Origin: Mesostigma viride | Taxonomy: Eukaryota; Streptophyta; Mesostigmatophyceae; Mesostigmatales; Mesostigmataceae | Reading direction: 5' to 3' | Length of the DNA stretch: 64,000 nt | Assembly: GCA_009746045.1 (NCBI GenBank) | Contig: RPFO01000089.1 | Span: 130,043-194,042 of the forward strand | Shown: positions 21,059-30,646 of the stretch, one piece after another | Position numbering within the stretch: the stretch's first letter is position 1 | How the letters are laid out: each line of letters starts with the position of its first letter | The notes under the pieces: generated by a model | The model's input: the letters and a program-made list of their open reading frames with translations, nothing else | Told to the model about the DNA's origin: nothing | Databases searched by the model: none | Position numbers and translations under genes: made by a program

Positions 21059-21704
21059 CGTATTACACCTCGTTCCAAATATGCCAAATTCTGAAGAATT
21101 CCGAATTCCCGGCGATGAGGAGATAGCCGCTCCGCCGGCTGATCCTTTACCAAGACCGGCTGCGCCGTCGTGGCAGCAATTGCTTGACGAGGTCACGATA
21201 TCGCTCGACGAACTTCATCGTCGGCAGCGCGCAGTTCTTCCATTGCTCGGGGATTTCCCCGAGGACCCCGATTTGCCGCAGCTGGTGCCGGCTATACGCG
21301 CGCCGTTGGACCAGATTCGCAACATTTTATCGCAATTTACGGTCCAGGTGCGGGGAGGTTTGCGGTCGGTGAACGAGGTCACCACTGCCATCGAGGAGCT
21401 GGACAACGCCATCTCTTCGCTCACCGGCTACCAGAGAAACTTACAAAACTGGGCATCGCTACGCACGGGGGGCGCGCCGGCGGTGTCGACAAACTTATTT
21501 CAAGACCTCGCGTTGCTGTCGCTGCTCACACGCGGCGTACGCAGTCGCGAACGCCAGGTTCTCATTAACCTGGTGGCTTTTCTCGCATCTCTGCGAGAGT
21601 GGATTCCCGCAGGTTGGGAATTGTTGTCCATTTTTACTCATCCTCTGCGCCTCGTCGCGCGTCGGCGCGCGCAACTTTCGCGACGGGGAGCACGCCGGTT
21701 TTGA
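21024..21704 (+). CDS. Unrecognised leader protein starting inside the LTR
   Basis: 226 codons from the ATG at 21024, the only good initiation context in this region, to TGA 21702-21704. The first 11 residues are LTR-encoded. The protein has a Pro-rich N-terminal segment, a helical middle region (about residues 50-140, with LDELHRRQRAVLPLL and IRAPLDQIRNILSQF), a hydrophobic helix-rich segment and an Arg-rich C-terminus (RLVARRRAQLSRRGARRF). No zinc, protease or membrane motif is clear. Its GC-rich codon use differs from the gag and pol that follow. It may be an extra gag-like coat protein, an accessory factor, or captured host sequence. It is not part of gag, which has its own ATG 257 bp downstream. 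Confidence 0.55.
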   Translation: MAEFVAFTLIQLVLHLVPNMPNSEEFRIPGDEEIAAPPADPLPRPAAPSWQQLLDEVTISLDELHRRQRAVLPLLGDFPEDPDLPQLVPAIRAPLDQIRNILSQFTVQVRGGLRSVNEVTTAIEELDNAISSLTGYQRNLQNWASLRTGGAPAVSTNLFQDLALLSLLTRGVRSRERQVLINLVAFLASLREWIPAGWELLSIFTHPLRLVARRRAQLSRRGARRF

Positions 21705-21960
21705 TACATACCGGCGCAGGTCCGGCACACACGCCGGATATGGAGGATCCTGAGTTTACCTATGAGTACTGCGATTTCCGGGGCCTCGACTACTGAGTCG
21801 GCCAATTTTTTTTCCAGTGCTCGTCGACATTTTGTCGAATTTTCAGCGGCGATTCGCGGGGGCGGCGGCGACACCGGCGCAGGCGGCAGTTGCGACAATT
21901 TTTGTACATACTTTATTCTGCTGCTTTGCTGAGGTGTTTTTGAATAGCTTGTAGTGCAGA
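21705..21960. other. Leader between the first frame and gag
   Basis: About 255 bp without a convincing gene. No tRNA-complementary primer-binding site of standard TGG type is seen directly after the 5' LTR at 21059. The nearest TGG-like candidate is atggcagacgggcgcc at 21961, which also overlaps the gag ATG. Confidence 0.35.
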
Positions 21961-23076
21961 ATGGCAGACGGGCGCCGTAGCAAAGGTGCCCCAGCCAGTG
22001 GGAATAATGGTGGTGCTGGTAGTGGGACCGCTCACGTAGATGACGTGGGGGTTACCGGAGAGATTACCAACATTCATCACAATAATAATAATGCACAAGC
22101 TGTTCTTGGCTTATGATCTCACTACCCAGGGTTTGCTTATTGTGAATCAACTGCAACCTGTCACGTCAGACACAAAGCCCAAGCAGGCTGAGGAGTTTGT
22201 GGAGGGGCTAGAGGGGTTTCCAAGTTTGTACGGTGGTACAAACTATTACCAGATCTGGATAGGTAGCCAGACTTTTGGCAAGTGTACAGATCAGATCAAG
22301 GACCTCACTAGAGAGTGTAAGAAGGCCAACAAGGCCTGGTCCAGCTACGTGGCAGAGTTAAAGGAGCTGCTAGAGGATCAGAGGAAGAAAGTGGGGATCC
22401 ATTGGCAGGATAAATACCAGGGGTGGGAGGTCAAGGGAGACCTGATCCAGAACTTCCTTAACTATTGTAAAATGGTTGAGGAGGGCAGGGCTCACGGCTT
22501 TAATGTTGCTGACAACATAGCCCTGACAAACTGGCTCAAGGTTTCTGGGCTGGACAAGGCTACACGTGGCTCCTTAAAGGTCATGTGTGCCCCACACTCA
22601 ACCCTCAAGGCCTACAAGGTCATAATCAAACAAGCACTCGAGGCAGAGGAGCTGTTTGAGGGTGGAGTGCCAGCAGTGAAGGCTACCCAGGCAGGTGGGC
22701 GTACCCAGGGTGGCTCCAAATCGTCTGAGGCTGACAGAAGCCAAGGAGGGCGTAGGGGCAACCACAACAAGCGAAGGCCAATCATTCACCCGACCCTGAC
22801 GGGAGGTCACACTCCAAGTCGGTGTTCAGGCGGGTGGGTGGTCAGCCCAAGCAGGGCAACGCGTCTGACAACGGGGGCAGTGGCCAGGGCAAGTCAAAGA
22901 TACAATGCTACCTGTGCAAGGGGTGGGGGCACATCAAGAAGGAGTGTCCCAGCTTCAAGAAGTCCCAGGGCCAGGGCAGCAACAAGAACAACAACAACAA
23001 CAAGAAGAACAACAACAAGTCCCAGGCAGGCCAGCCTTCAAAGGGCAGTCAGCAAGAAGACAACAAGGAGCAGTGA
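21961..23076 (+). pseudogene. gag: gag of the copia-like element, with frameshifts
   Basis: Starts MADGRRSKGAPASGNNGGAG at 21961. The frame shifts inside an AAT microsatellite near 22085, continues in another frame (residues such as NYYQIWIGSQTFGKCTDQ, a helical capsid-like region to about 22680) and returns to the first frame near 22800. It ends with a CCHC zinc knuckle (CYLCKGWGHIKKEC, C-x2-C-x4-H-x4-C, near 22910-22950) and an Asn/Lys-rich tail, stop at 23076. Gag forms the particle and binds RNA. The two shifts cancel each other. They may be real decay or assembly errors, given the nearly identical LTRs. Confidence 0.75.
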
Positions 23077-23215
23077 CTGTCTGAGGCAACCCCTACACAC
23101 CTTAATTCACCCAGGGGGAGGCCAGGTGCTCCAATGCAGATTTTATATCTGGGCAACAAGAGGGTGATCTCCAGGTTCAGGTGGCCCCAGGTCACCTGGA
23201 GAGGTACAGGTTCCT

Positions 23216-24600
23216 ATGAAGACGTCCTTGACAGCTGATGCAGCTGTAAGAATGTCTGACCCCATGCATCCTCGTGCTGGGCACGAGGGTGGACCTCTCA
23301 TTTTGAGAGAAACCAATGTACAACCACAGAGGGGTGTGAAGGCCTCTGGTGGTATGCATGTGGTCCCTGCTGGCGGTCCAGGTGTTGGGCATGAGCAGGG
23401 TGACTCAGGCTCTGAGTCAGAACAGGATGGAAGTCAGCATGGTGATGCTGGACAACCTGACAGCACAGTCCTGACTGTGCCAGGGACTGCTTCCTCTGTG
23501 TACCAGGAGTTGGGTGCCCGAATCCACAACATGTTTGGGCATGCCACTTCTCTGTCAAACAACTTTGCCTTCCGTATGGGCAGGGCACCCCTTCTCAAGG
23601 CGTGTCAGCAAGCTGCCTCACGGTGTAAGTGCCAGTTGTCCTCCAACAAGCCCAGGAAATCACATGCCAAAGCTCTACCTCAGAGCATTGGTGATCTGCA
23701 GTGTGATATCCAACACATCAGGGGCATGCAACTGTTGGTGTGCGTGGACAGGTACACGAAATACAAGGTGCTGGAGCATTTACCTTCTATGAAGAACAGG
23801 TACTTGCTGGCTGCCCTGCAGAATGTAAGAGCCAAGTTTCCTACCACAAGGATCCAGGTGGACATGCAGTTTCAGCATCTCAAGGGTGATCCTACCCTTC
23901 CTGAGTTGCTGGTTACACCTAGGGAGGCTCATGGGCAGCAGGGTGCTATCGAGAGGGCAATCCAGGAGGTCAAGAAATTGATCATCTCTGAAGACTGGGT
24001 ACCCTTGTCTGCACCTGCACTTGTCAGGAGTGCATGGCTGAGGAACGTGGAGCAGCAGCTGAACAGCAGGGTTAACTTCTACTATGATGGAGTTGCTGTC
24101 AGCCCAATGGGTCTATATCATGGCCTGTGCCCACCACATGTGCTGGAGGGCTGGAAACATGCTGCACATGTCACCTTTGCCAAGCTGAGGGAGAAGGACC
24201 GGGGTTGGAAGATGCTGGAGCCACAAGTGGGTCAGAAGGTCCTAGCTTGGAAGGAACCTAGCCTTTATGGCAAACGTGGTAGCTGGAGTCCTGGGGTGGT
24301 TACCCAGGTTGATGAAGCTAGCCACGCATGCTTGGTCAGCATGGAGGACGAACCAAAGCATGTACACCGGCTGAGTTGGTCATATGTCAAGCCTAACCTG
24401 ATGAATGAGGGCAGTCAGGCACAAGGCTCACAGGATCTGCAGGATTTTCAGGTCCCAAGTGACATCACTGACGCAACGACCACATCTGTTGCAGGGGAAT
24501 CTGTCAGCCCTGGCCAGGTTGCAGAGGTACTTGTTGAACAGGCTGCAAGGTCAACAGCTGGGGAGTCAACTGTCAAGCCCAAGGCACTAACCAAGCCCAG
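23216..24600 (+). CDS. pol: Integrase region of pol
   Basis: An open frame follows gag in a different phase. After about 90 unrecognised residues comes an integrase: an HHCC-like zinc region (H...FGH, then C..C within ACQQAASRCKC), a catalytic core with Asp in LQCDIQHI, the VDRYTKYKVLEHL strand, Asp in IQVDMQFQH and Glu in GQQGAIERAIQEVKKLI, then a C-terminal part with VLAWKEPSLYGKRGSWSPG. The second Asp and the Glu are 30 positions apart rather than the usual 36. It inserts the cDNA into the chromosome, consistent with the 5-bp duplication. The frame stays open to 24937 and runs into the protease-like segment. Confidence 0.8.
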
Positions 24601-24639
24601 GGGGACAAGTTTGGCTGGATTGATTGGGGCTCTACAAAG

Positions 24640-24990
24640 AGCCAAGAAGCAGCCCAAGGTAGCCAAGCTCAGGTGGCATGGCAATCTGGGGCTGGACACT
24701 GCCTTAGAGGTAGACACTAATTCTCAGGTTTCCATCATTGGGACCAGGGCTGCAGCAGGGTACAGCATGACTGAACCCAGCTATCAGTTTGTGTCTGACT
24801 TCAGTGGCGGGGTACACGTGAAGGTACTGGGTGAGGTATCATTCCTATCCTTGGACAGGACACTGCTTTTTGTGTCTTGGAGGGCTATCAAGGACCTGCT
24901 CTTCTGGGGCAGAATTTCCTATGCCAGGATGGGGTAGTGATCACGTCCTCTCTCCTGACTAAGGAAGGGGCTGGTCAGGTCCCACTGATT
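24640..24990 (+). CDS. Protease-like segment between integrase and RT
   Basis: The frame continues after the integrase with LEVDTNSQVSIIGTRAAAG, a strong match in layout to the retroviral aspartic-protease motif (hydrophobic-DTG-S-x-x-S), here with Asn in place of Gly. About 60 residues later, after a one-base frameshift near 24880, LLGQNFLCQDGVVI matches the second signature (ILG.dFL). Retroviral-type proteases cut the gag-pol polyprotein. In Ty1/copia the protease precedes integrase, and in gypsy it precedes RT with integrase last, so this order is unusual. The DTG glycine change may mean it is inactive. Confidence 0.55.
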
Positions 24991-25089
24991 AATTTCAGGA
25001 CCACTCACCTATCACGTGCAGTAACCAGGACGGTTAAGCGTGTGCAAGTGTGCCAGGGGCAGGAGCCCTTGGTTGATGACCTCATATTG

Positions 25090-26040
25090 CCAGCTGCTAG
25101 TCATCCAAGCAGTTTGGGCATTGGTCCTCACTCACTTGCTGGACACAGCCCTATCAACTACCAAGGCCTGGTGAAGCTCATGTCCTCTCCCATTATGTGT
25201 CCCCAGGTCACACTGGGTCTGATTAAATCTGGGGAGGACTGGATCTCCAAGAAATGCGTGGAACCTGTCAATGACCTGCCTCCTGCACGACGTCTACTCA
25301 AGCTCAAGTTTGTCATCAAGATGAAGGAGGTGGACGGGGTCAAGGTACCACATGTCAGGCCAGTGCTGAATGAGTTCAAGGGTACTGGTGAGTGCACTGC
25401 TGAGGAGTTGTATACCCCTGGCATGCTGCATGACACTTGGAGGCTGCTGCTGTGTGTATTTCTAGGCCTTCTCAACAAGGGCTTGGACTATGGCTCAGTG
25501 GTGGTAGACTTCAAGAGGGCATTTCTGGAGGGGATGCAGATGTGGCACAGGAAAAGTGGGAGGGCAAGACGCCTTTCTATGTTAGGGTGCCTGCTGTATG
25601 GAAAAGGGACATCCACACGGAGTTCCTTAAAATCCTCAAGGGCCTGGAGGGCCTGAGGTCAAGTCCAATAATCTGGAGGGAGACTCTCAACCGTTTCCTG
25701 AAGGAGCATTGCAACTTGAAGGTCTCTCCTGTAGACCCCTGTCTGTTTCTGGGGCAATGGGAAGGCCTGCCAGTGTATGCTTCGCTGCACGGGGATGACC
25801 TACATCTGATAGCTCCCACGTCGTGGCTTAAGGAGCTGATCTCCATCATTAAGTCCAAGTTTCCTCTGGGTAGGGAGCAATGGCAGGTGGAGAATGAGCC
25901 TCTGCTGTTTGTGGGCATGGAGGCCACACTGGTGAAGAAGGGGGGGAGTGGCGTATGCTGCTGGTGGGGGGCAATGATTATCAAGAGACCCTCATTAGCA
26001 AGCTTCCTCCAACCATCACACAGGCACTGTGTCCCATGGT
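25090..26040 (+). pseudogene. pol: Copia-type reverse transcriptase, two frames
   Basis: First frame to about 25560: LLKLKFVIKMKEVDGVKVPH, then RPVLNEFKGTGE, ELYTPGMLHDTWRLLL and VVVDFKRAFLEG, the fingers and the first catalytic-Asp motif of copia RT. A one-base shift near 25560-25640 leads to GLRSSPIIWRETLNRFLKEH, VDPCLFLGQWEG, SLHGDDLHLIAPTSWLKELI and the G-containing LLFVGMEATL. The catalytic Y-x-DD is represented by H-G-DD. A second shift falls in the G-run near 25937. All shifts have the same sign (one base missing). RT copies the element RNA into DNA. Confidence 0.8.
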
Positions 26041-26698
26041 GAGGGGCATGGTTGCTTGGGTGGCAGGCATTTCCAGGCCAGACCTTATGGTCATAGCCAG
26101 GTTGCCTGATGACATGCTGGTGGAGCTAGGGTCTGCCAAGGTGGCTGATCAGGTCAGGGCTTCATCTGGCATTCTGTTGTCTGCAGTGGATTTATCACAA
26201 CCCATTTGCATGGAGCTGTATGTGGATAGCTCAATGGACAGCAGGCAGGTCTCCAAGGTCAGGGGCAGGGCTGCAGGGCTCTTTGTGCTCAGACAGGAAG
26301 GCCTGGGGAGTTTGGTGAGCTGGTTTAGTCGCCTGCACAAACGGGTGGCTGTCAGCAGTGATGTGGCAGAATGCAGGGCTATTTGTGAAGGCATTCACAC
26401 AAGCCTTTATCTGAAGGAGTTGCTTCATCAGATGACTTCTAACACTCCTTGGCCACTTCAGGTTACCACTCTTCTAAAAACAGACTCCATGGGGATGGTG
26501 CAGTTTGTGCACAGGCAGATGGCCAGAAGTAGGGACTTGGATTATCTCCTTCTTAAGGAGTTGTCCTCCTTGGCCAATATTGAGCATATCCCTGGGGTTG
26601 ACAATCCTGCTGATGCTTTGACCAAGCTAGTGCAGAAGGCAGCAGTGCAATACAAGGTTCTTCAGTCTCTGATGGACCCATCTCAGCAAGCTGTCTAA
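25955..26698 (+). CDS. pol: Copia-type RNase H domain and pol C-terminus
   Basis: The frame runs to TAA 26696-26698. It begins with the copia region after RT (AWVAGISRPDLMVIARLPDD) and then RNase H: the first acidic motif in MELYVDSSMDSRQVSKVRGR, SWFSRLHKRVAVSSDVAECR with the conserved Glu, KTDSMGMVQFV with the third Asp, RSRDLDYLLLKEL, and IPGVDNPADALTKL, the usual end of copia pol. RNase H removes the RNA template. The open frame starts within the end of RT; the likely true start is by polyprotein readthrough, not the internal ATG. Confidence 0.85.
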   Translation: MLLVGGNDYQETLISKLPPTITQALCPMVRGMVAWVAGISRPDLMVIARLPDDMLVELGSAKVADQVRASSGILLSAVDLSQPICMELYVDSSMDSRQVSKVRGRAAGLFVLRQEGLGSLVSWFSRLHKRVAVSSDVAECRAICEGIHTSLYLKELLHQMTSNTPWPLQVTTLLKTDSMGMVQFVHRQMARSRDLDYLLLKELSSLANIEHIPGVDNPADALTKLVQKAAVQYKVLQSLMDPSQQAV

Positions 26699-27630
26699 GC
26701 TGGTGCCTGGTTATAGGGCATTGGAGAGCAGATTGTGTGGTAGTGTCAGCATTGTGACTGGCATAATACCTGTATTTTAGTCTGTACTAAGGCTCATGGA
26801 CCATGGTACACTCACTCTGATTTTAATCAGGATACAGCCAGGTTTTGGCTGGGGTTCATGCTGTTGACTACACAAGGTTGACAGGTCCATTACAGACCAT
26901 GTATTCTATTTTAAAAGAAATGTATATTTGTACATACTTCTCACAATGGTCTGGGAACCTTTATTCTGGGGTTTATAGGGCGGGGTTCGATTCCCTGGTA
27001 TTATGTTTCTACAAGCTGGCCTGTTCAGGTGTTTGCCTGTTCAGACTTCCCTAGTTCCCCAGGGCAGGATTTAATTGTTGCCTATGTGTTTCATTTTGTC
27101 ATTTGTTTGCTGTGGCAGTTTACCATCTGGCAAGTAGACGGGCGCCGTAAGACGGGCGCCAATAGACCCCTGTTGAGAGAATGACAGGCAAACTATTGTA
27201 ATACGCCTTACTTTGTCAAGTGGTATTTTAATTGTCATGGATTTATTGTACTTATATTGAATATGTACTGGGTTTTATGGGATTAGTATCTGGGATTAAT
27301 GTAACTCACCGCCAGAAGGTCATTGTACTGGAGGCTCTACCGAGGTGATGGGATTAATTCCTGGAGAAGACCTCATAGAATTAACCTGTATGTATTTAAT
27401 TTTGTGTGCTTCTAATATCTGGTGGTACTCTGTAATGCCACTTCCATAGGTTTTTATCCATTTCTCATGGAATGGTTTTCCCTGTGGCAGATCTGTTTCT
27501 TTTCCAGTTCCTTAAAAGAAAAGGCTGGGGGAATGGCAATGGCCATTAAAGACATCTGTTCAAGCTTCAAGCTGGAGTGAAGGACATTTCAAGCTACTTC
27601 AAGGGTCCCTGGCAGGGGATGTGATCCCTA
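26699..27630. other. 3' internal non-coding region of the copia-like element
   Basis: About 930 bp without a recognisable frame. It contains gacgggcgccgta at 27137-27149 and gacgggcgcc at 27151-27160, a motif also present at the gag start (21967-21979). Confidence 0.5.
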
Positions 27631-27648
27631 AAGAAAAGAAGGGATTGG
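27631..27648 (+). promoter_or_regulatory. Polypurine tract
   Basis: aaagaaaagaaggga directly before the 3' LTR (with attgg in between), the expected position for the plus-strand DNA synthesis primer. Confidence 0.65.
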
Positions 27649-28269
27649 AGTTAACGTAAAGGATTTACGTTAGATGGATAGAGATTGTTACGCTCTTTCC
27701 AACGGCACCTTGAACGCCTCATTTGGTTAAGGAACGTAAAAGTTATTACGTTTCCTAGGCTGTGCCGACAGTACCCGGCGCGCCACTGTGGGCGCGTACG
27801 GACACAGGATGTACAAGTGTCACTTTGATAGTCCGCAGGACGTTGACAGGACTTGTACAGGACTTGATGGTCAATTGATAGGTAGGCGTGCTGCATGTAG
27901 CGCGCCAGGACCTATGAGACAATTGATGCTGAGTAGTGTACGGATAGGTCCACAGGACTAGCCGTATGGACAATTGATAGATCTGCGCGCCAAAGGCGTG
28001 CCAGAGTCTGTGTAATCAATTGATTGACAGTTCAGCTGTGACAGTGCAGCTGAATACTTGGACGCGTCCCTAACAACCTATATGTGTGACTTGGTCGCAC
28101 CGGGACGCTAGTTCTTGCGTGCACGTTCTCTTGGCACTGCGACCCTGTTGCCTGTGCTGCGTGCAGTCTTGGAAGTGACGTGACTTACGTCTGTGTTTCC
28201 TTGTTATTAATAAAGGCAACTTCCTGCAAGAACCATGGCGGAATTCGTGGCATTCACTCTCATACAACT
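27649..28269 (+). repeat. 3' LTR of the copia-like retrotransposon
   Basis: 621 bp, AGTTAACG...ACAACT, nearly identical to the 5' LTR, followed by the AAAGA duplication at 28270-28274. The LTR-borne ATG is present here too, but downstream it reads into flanking DNA and stops. Confidence 0.9.
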
Positions 28270-28274
28270 AAAGA

Positions 28275-29750
28275 CTACCCACCACACAAACCTACCACAT
28301 GCACAGTTTTTCTCACATGCCAATGCTAGACTAAATGAGGTAAAGTAAGCCTACATCATTGCATGGCAATGCTACTGTAGCTCCTCATATGCTGGGCTTC
28401 ATCATATTGGCTGCTAACTGGCTATGGGGCGACAACTCTGCACTAAGAGGCATTACAACGGTAGGTGTGAACATGGTGCTTGTGACTTGCAGGGTAATGC
28501 TCAAAATGATCACTAACACGCAGCTTGAACTATATACTTCATGATGTTGTAAAGAAAACACCACCATGTGGTGGCTACCAATGTCTACTAGCAGGTATAC
28601 TGTGCCAAGGCCCAAATGCATGCATAGCAAGGGGGTACAAGGGGCTACGTAACCCACCATGCATCCACAACATAAGGAATGACCTCGATCCATATGCTTG
28701 CCTAAGGTGAAAATACACAGAGACACTGCATTGACCTTCTTTTGTATGCAAGCAAGGCACTGGGGCCTCCACAGGTGTTACATGAAGACAGATGGGGTGG
28801 CTGCACAACTGCATTACAAACAAAGCCAAAAGGCTAACCAAAAACTGGCCAGGACACCATCTTTTCTGAGTAATTTAGGCTGTGCAAACCATCTTGATAC
28901 CATATAGAACTTATTTGCATGTAACAACAATCCTTATTATAGTATATTTGGTACAGACGCAGCCAATCATGAACAAAACGGATGAAAATCTTACCGTAAT
29001 GGTTGTGCGCAACCACTACCACAAACCATTACAGAAAAGTGGTAAAGAAGCGACTTTGACATCCCAAACCTTCGACAATGAGGTCTAGATTACTTACCGA
29101 ATGATAGGACGACTTTACCTTGTCGACGGTAACCGCAGGGACACTAAACTGCGCCAGGTCAAAACCGCAAAAATAATAAGGCTAATAACGGACAGCTAGC
29201 AAGCTGACCACAGGACCGATGCGTTGAGACTTTCCTGGCCCACGACACTAATGAAGTATTCGAAATACAACGTAAGAAATGTACTCGATGAGAAATATTC
29301 AGTGACAAAGCCGCTTATAACAAGTGCTAGCTTCATCGTCACTCCCGTCACAATAAACGCGCATTGACGCAGTAAAACCCAGTCCAAGATGATTGCGCGA
29401 AGCCGCAGTTGTTGCGCGACTGCGGCTATAGCATCTTTATAACGTATAAATCATGCCTACAAAATTTGGAACGAATCCATGCATCGACGCTCCTACACCA
29501 ATCAGTTTTCTGCACCGCCATAGCCTCGAATTTGCATGTACGTAATTATTTTACATTCACTTTCGTCCCGGTGGACCTGGGTACCCCCTGTACTTTGGCC
29601 CTGAATTAGTCCCTGTAAACCTGGTCTGATCATAGTGATGTCCGGTATCAGGGCGTAGAACACATCTAGCTCTAGCAGCAGACCTGAAAATATCACGGAA
29701 ATGTCTACTGGCATTCGCGCCGCGCCCCTTCCCATCTGTCCCCTATTCGT
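28275..29750. other. Right part of the piggyBac-like element, non-coding
   Basis: About 1.5 kb between the copia 3' flank and the right terminus at 29804. I see no transposase and no other supported gene; short frames carry no motif. Confidence 0.5.
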
Positions 29751-29808
29751 AGGGGCGAGTTGAACTGGCCACTATTATAAATAGGGGACAGCACGATCCA
29801 AGGGTTAA

Positions 29809-30264
29809 TTAACATCCCCTTTGGTTTGCACATTAGTAATGAGGATTTGTACGCTGATTTGCCCTATCTATGTTTCCCACATTATTAGGCACAGGCGCCT
29901 GGGCCTAGCCGGGCACCTGGCCCGCACAGATCAGGTAGATACATCAGATAGACTAGCTGGCACCAAGCCCGCCCAGCCTGGGCGATATGTCCTCACCTGG
30001 CGTGCCCCCGGCCGCGCGCGGCAGGGCCGCCACCCGTGGACTTTTCGTGATAGACTCGGCATGGACGACATGTGCTACACTAGACGTGACGGGCTCACCC
30101 CCGGGCAGCCTCCTGGTTTGTCTGTACTATGGAGGCAGATGGTGCTCAAGGATAGATGGCAAGTAGTGATGAAGGAGACCACCCCCAAGCCTGTGGGGGC
30201 TCCGCGTGTGACCAAGTATGGCATTCATAGCGATTCGGGCCGCGGTGCCCACACCCCTGTATAA
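29809..30264 (+). pseudogene. LINE reverse transcriptase, segment 3 of 3 (C-terminus)
   Basis: After the TTAA the LINE resumes: HISNEDLYADLP, a frameshift near 29868, then HIIRHRRLGLAGHLARTDQ, the RRL..GH motif that ends many non-LTR RTs, then GRHPWTFRDRLGMDDM and a basic tail with LKDRWQVVMKETTPKPVG, ending in TAA 30262-30264. Together with 17312-17504 and 19769-19864 it makes one 5'-truncated LINE copy about 0.75 kb long, split by two DNA transposons. Confidence 0.78.
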
Positions 30265-30435
30265 CTAGGACCTAGATAGCTTATACCATCCATTCCATCC
30301 CATGTTCCCCTCCCACTGAGGGCTTATGCTCACGTGACGCAGTCACGTGTCTATTAATTAATTAATTCATTAATGCTCCCCACGGAGCTATGATTTTAAT
30401 TAATTAATTAATTAATTAATTAATTAATTAGGGGA
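30265..30435 (+). mobile_element. LINE 3' UTR and TTAA-repeat tail
   Basis: Starts actaggacctagatagctta and ends in ctattaattaattaatt. The same UTR with the same tail is found inverted at 15605-15480. A second (AATT)n run at 30393-30431 follows. Tails of TTAA repeats replace poly(A) in this LINE family. Confidence 0.65.
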
Positions 30436-30646
30436 ACACAGCAGTAGTAGTGTAGAATAGATAGACCGTGGCCATGTACATGTACGCCTCCTACAGGCAC
30501 TATACCAGCTGATTCACGAGCATTATGTAGCCATGTACAAGTGTACCTATGCTGTGCCACATTCCAGATGATGCCTAGCTTTATTTAGTTATGCTGTGCC
30601 CATGCAGAGAGCTGCTCTCTGCTTAGATTGAATTGAGCTGAATTGT
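30436..30646. other. No recognisable gene; foldback-flank repeats
   Basis: Contains phrases such as gagctgctctctgctta that recur around the foldback copies. Nothing coding. Confidence 0.35.

Larger units (their letters stand above)
19865..29804. mobile_element. TTAA-flanked piggyBac-like element (non-autonomous) carrying a copia insertion
   Basis: Ends are TTAA|CCCTTGGATCGTG at 19861 and CACGATCCAAGGG|TTAA ending at 29808: a perfect 13-bp inverted repeat starting CCC with TTAA duplicated on both sides, as in the piggyBac superfamily. A subterminal phrase (ccactacaaatagggg and relatives) is present near both ends and again at about 20238. Without the LTR retrotransposon at 20442-28269 the element is about 2.1 kb, and I see no transposase, so it is probably mobilised in trans. 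It splits the LINE RT frame between segments 2 and 3. Confidence 0.85.

Noticed and set aside
20442-28269. BEL/Pao or DIRS assignment
   Set aside because: RT and RNase H motifs (VDFKRAFLEG, DPCLFL, SSDVAECRAI, DNPADALTK) are of copia type, and a 5-bp duplication implies an integrase.
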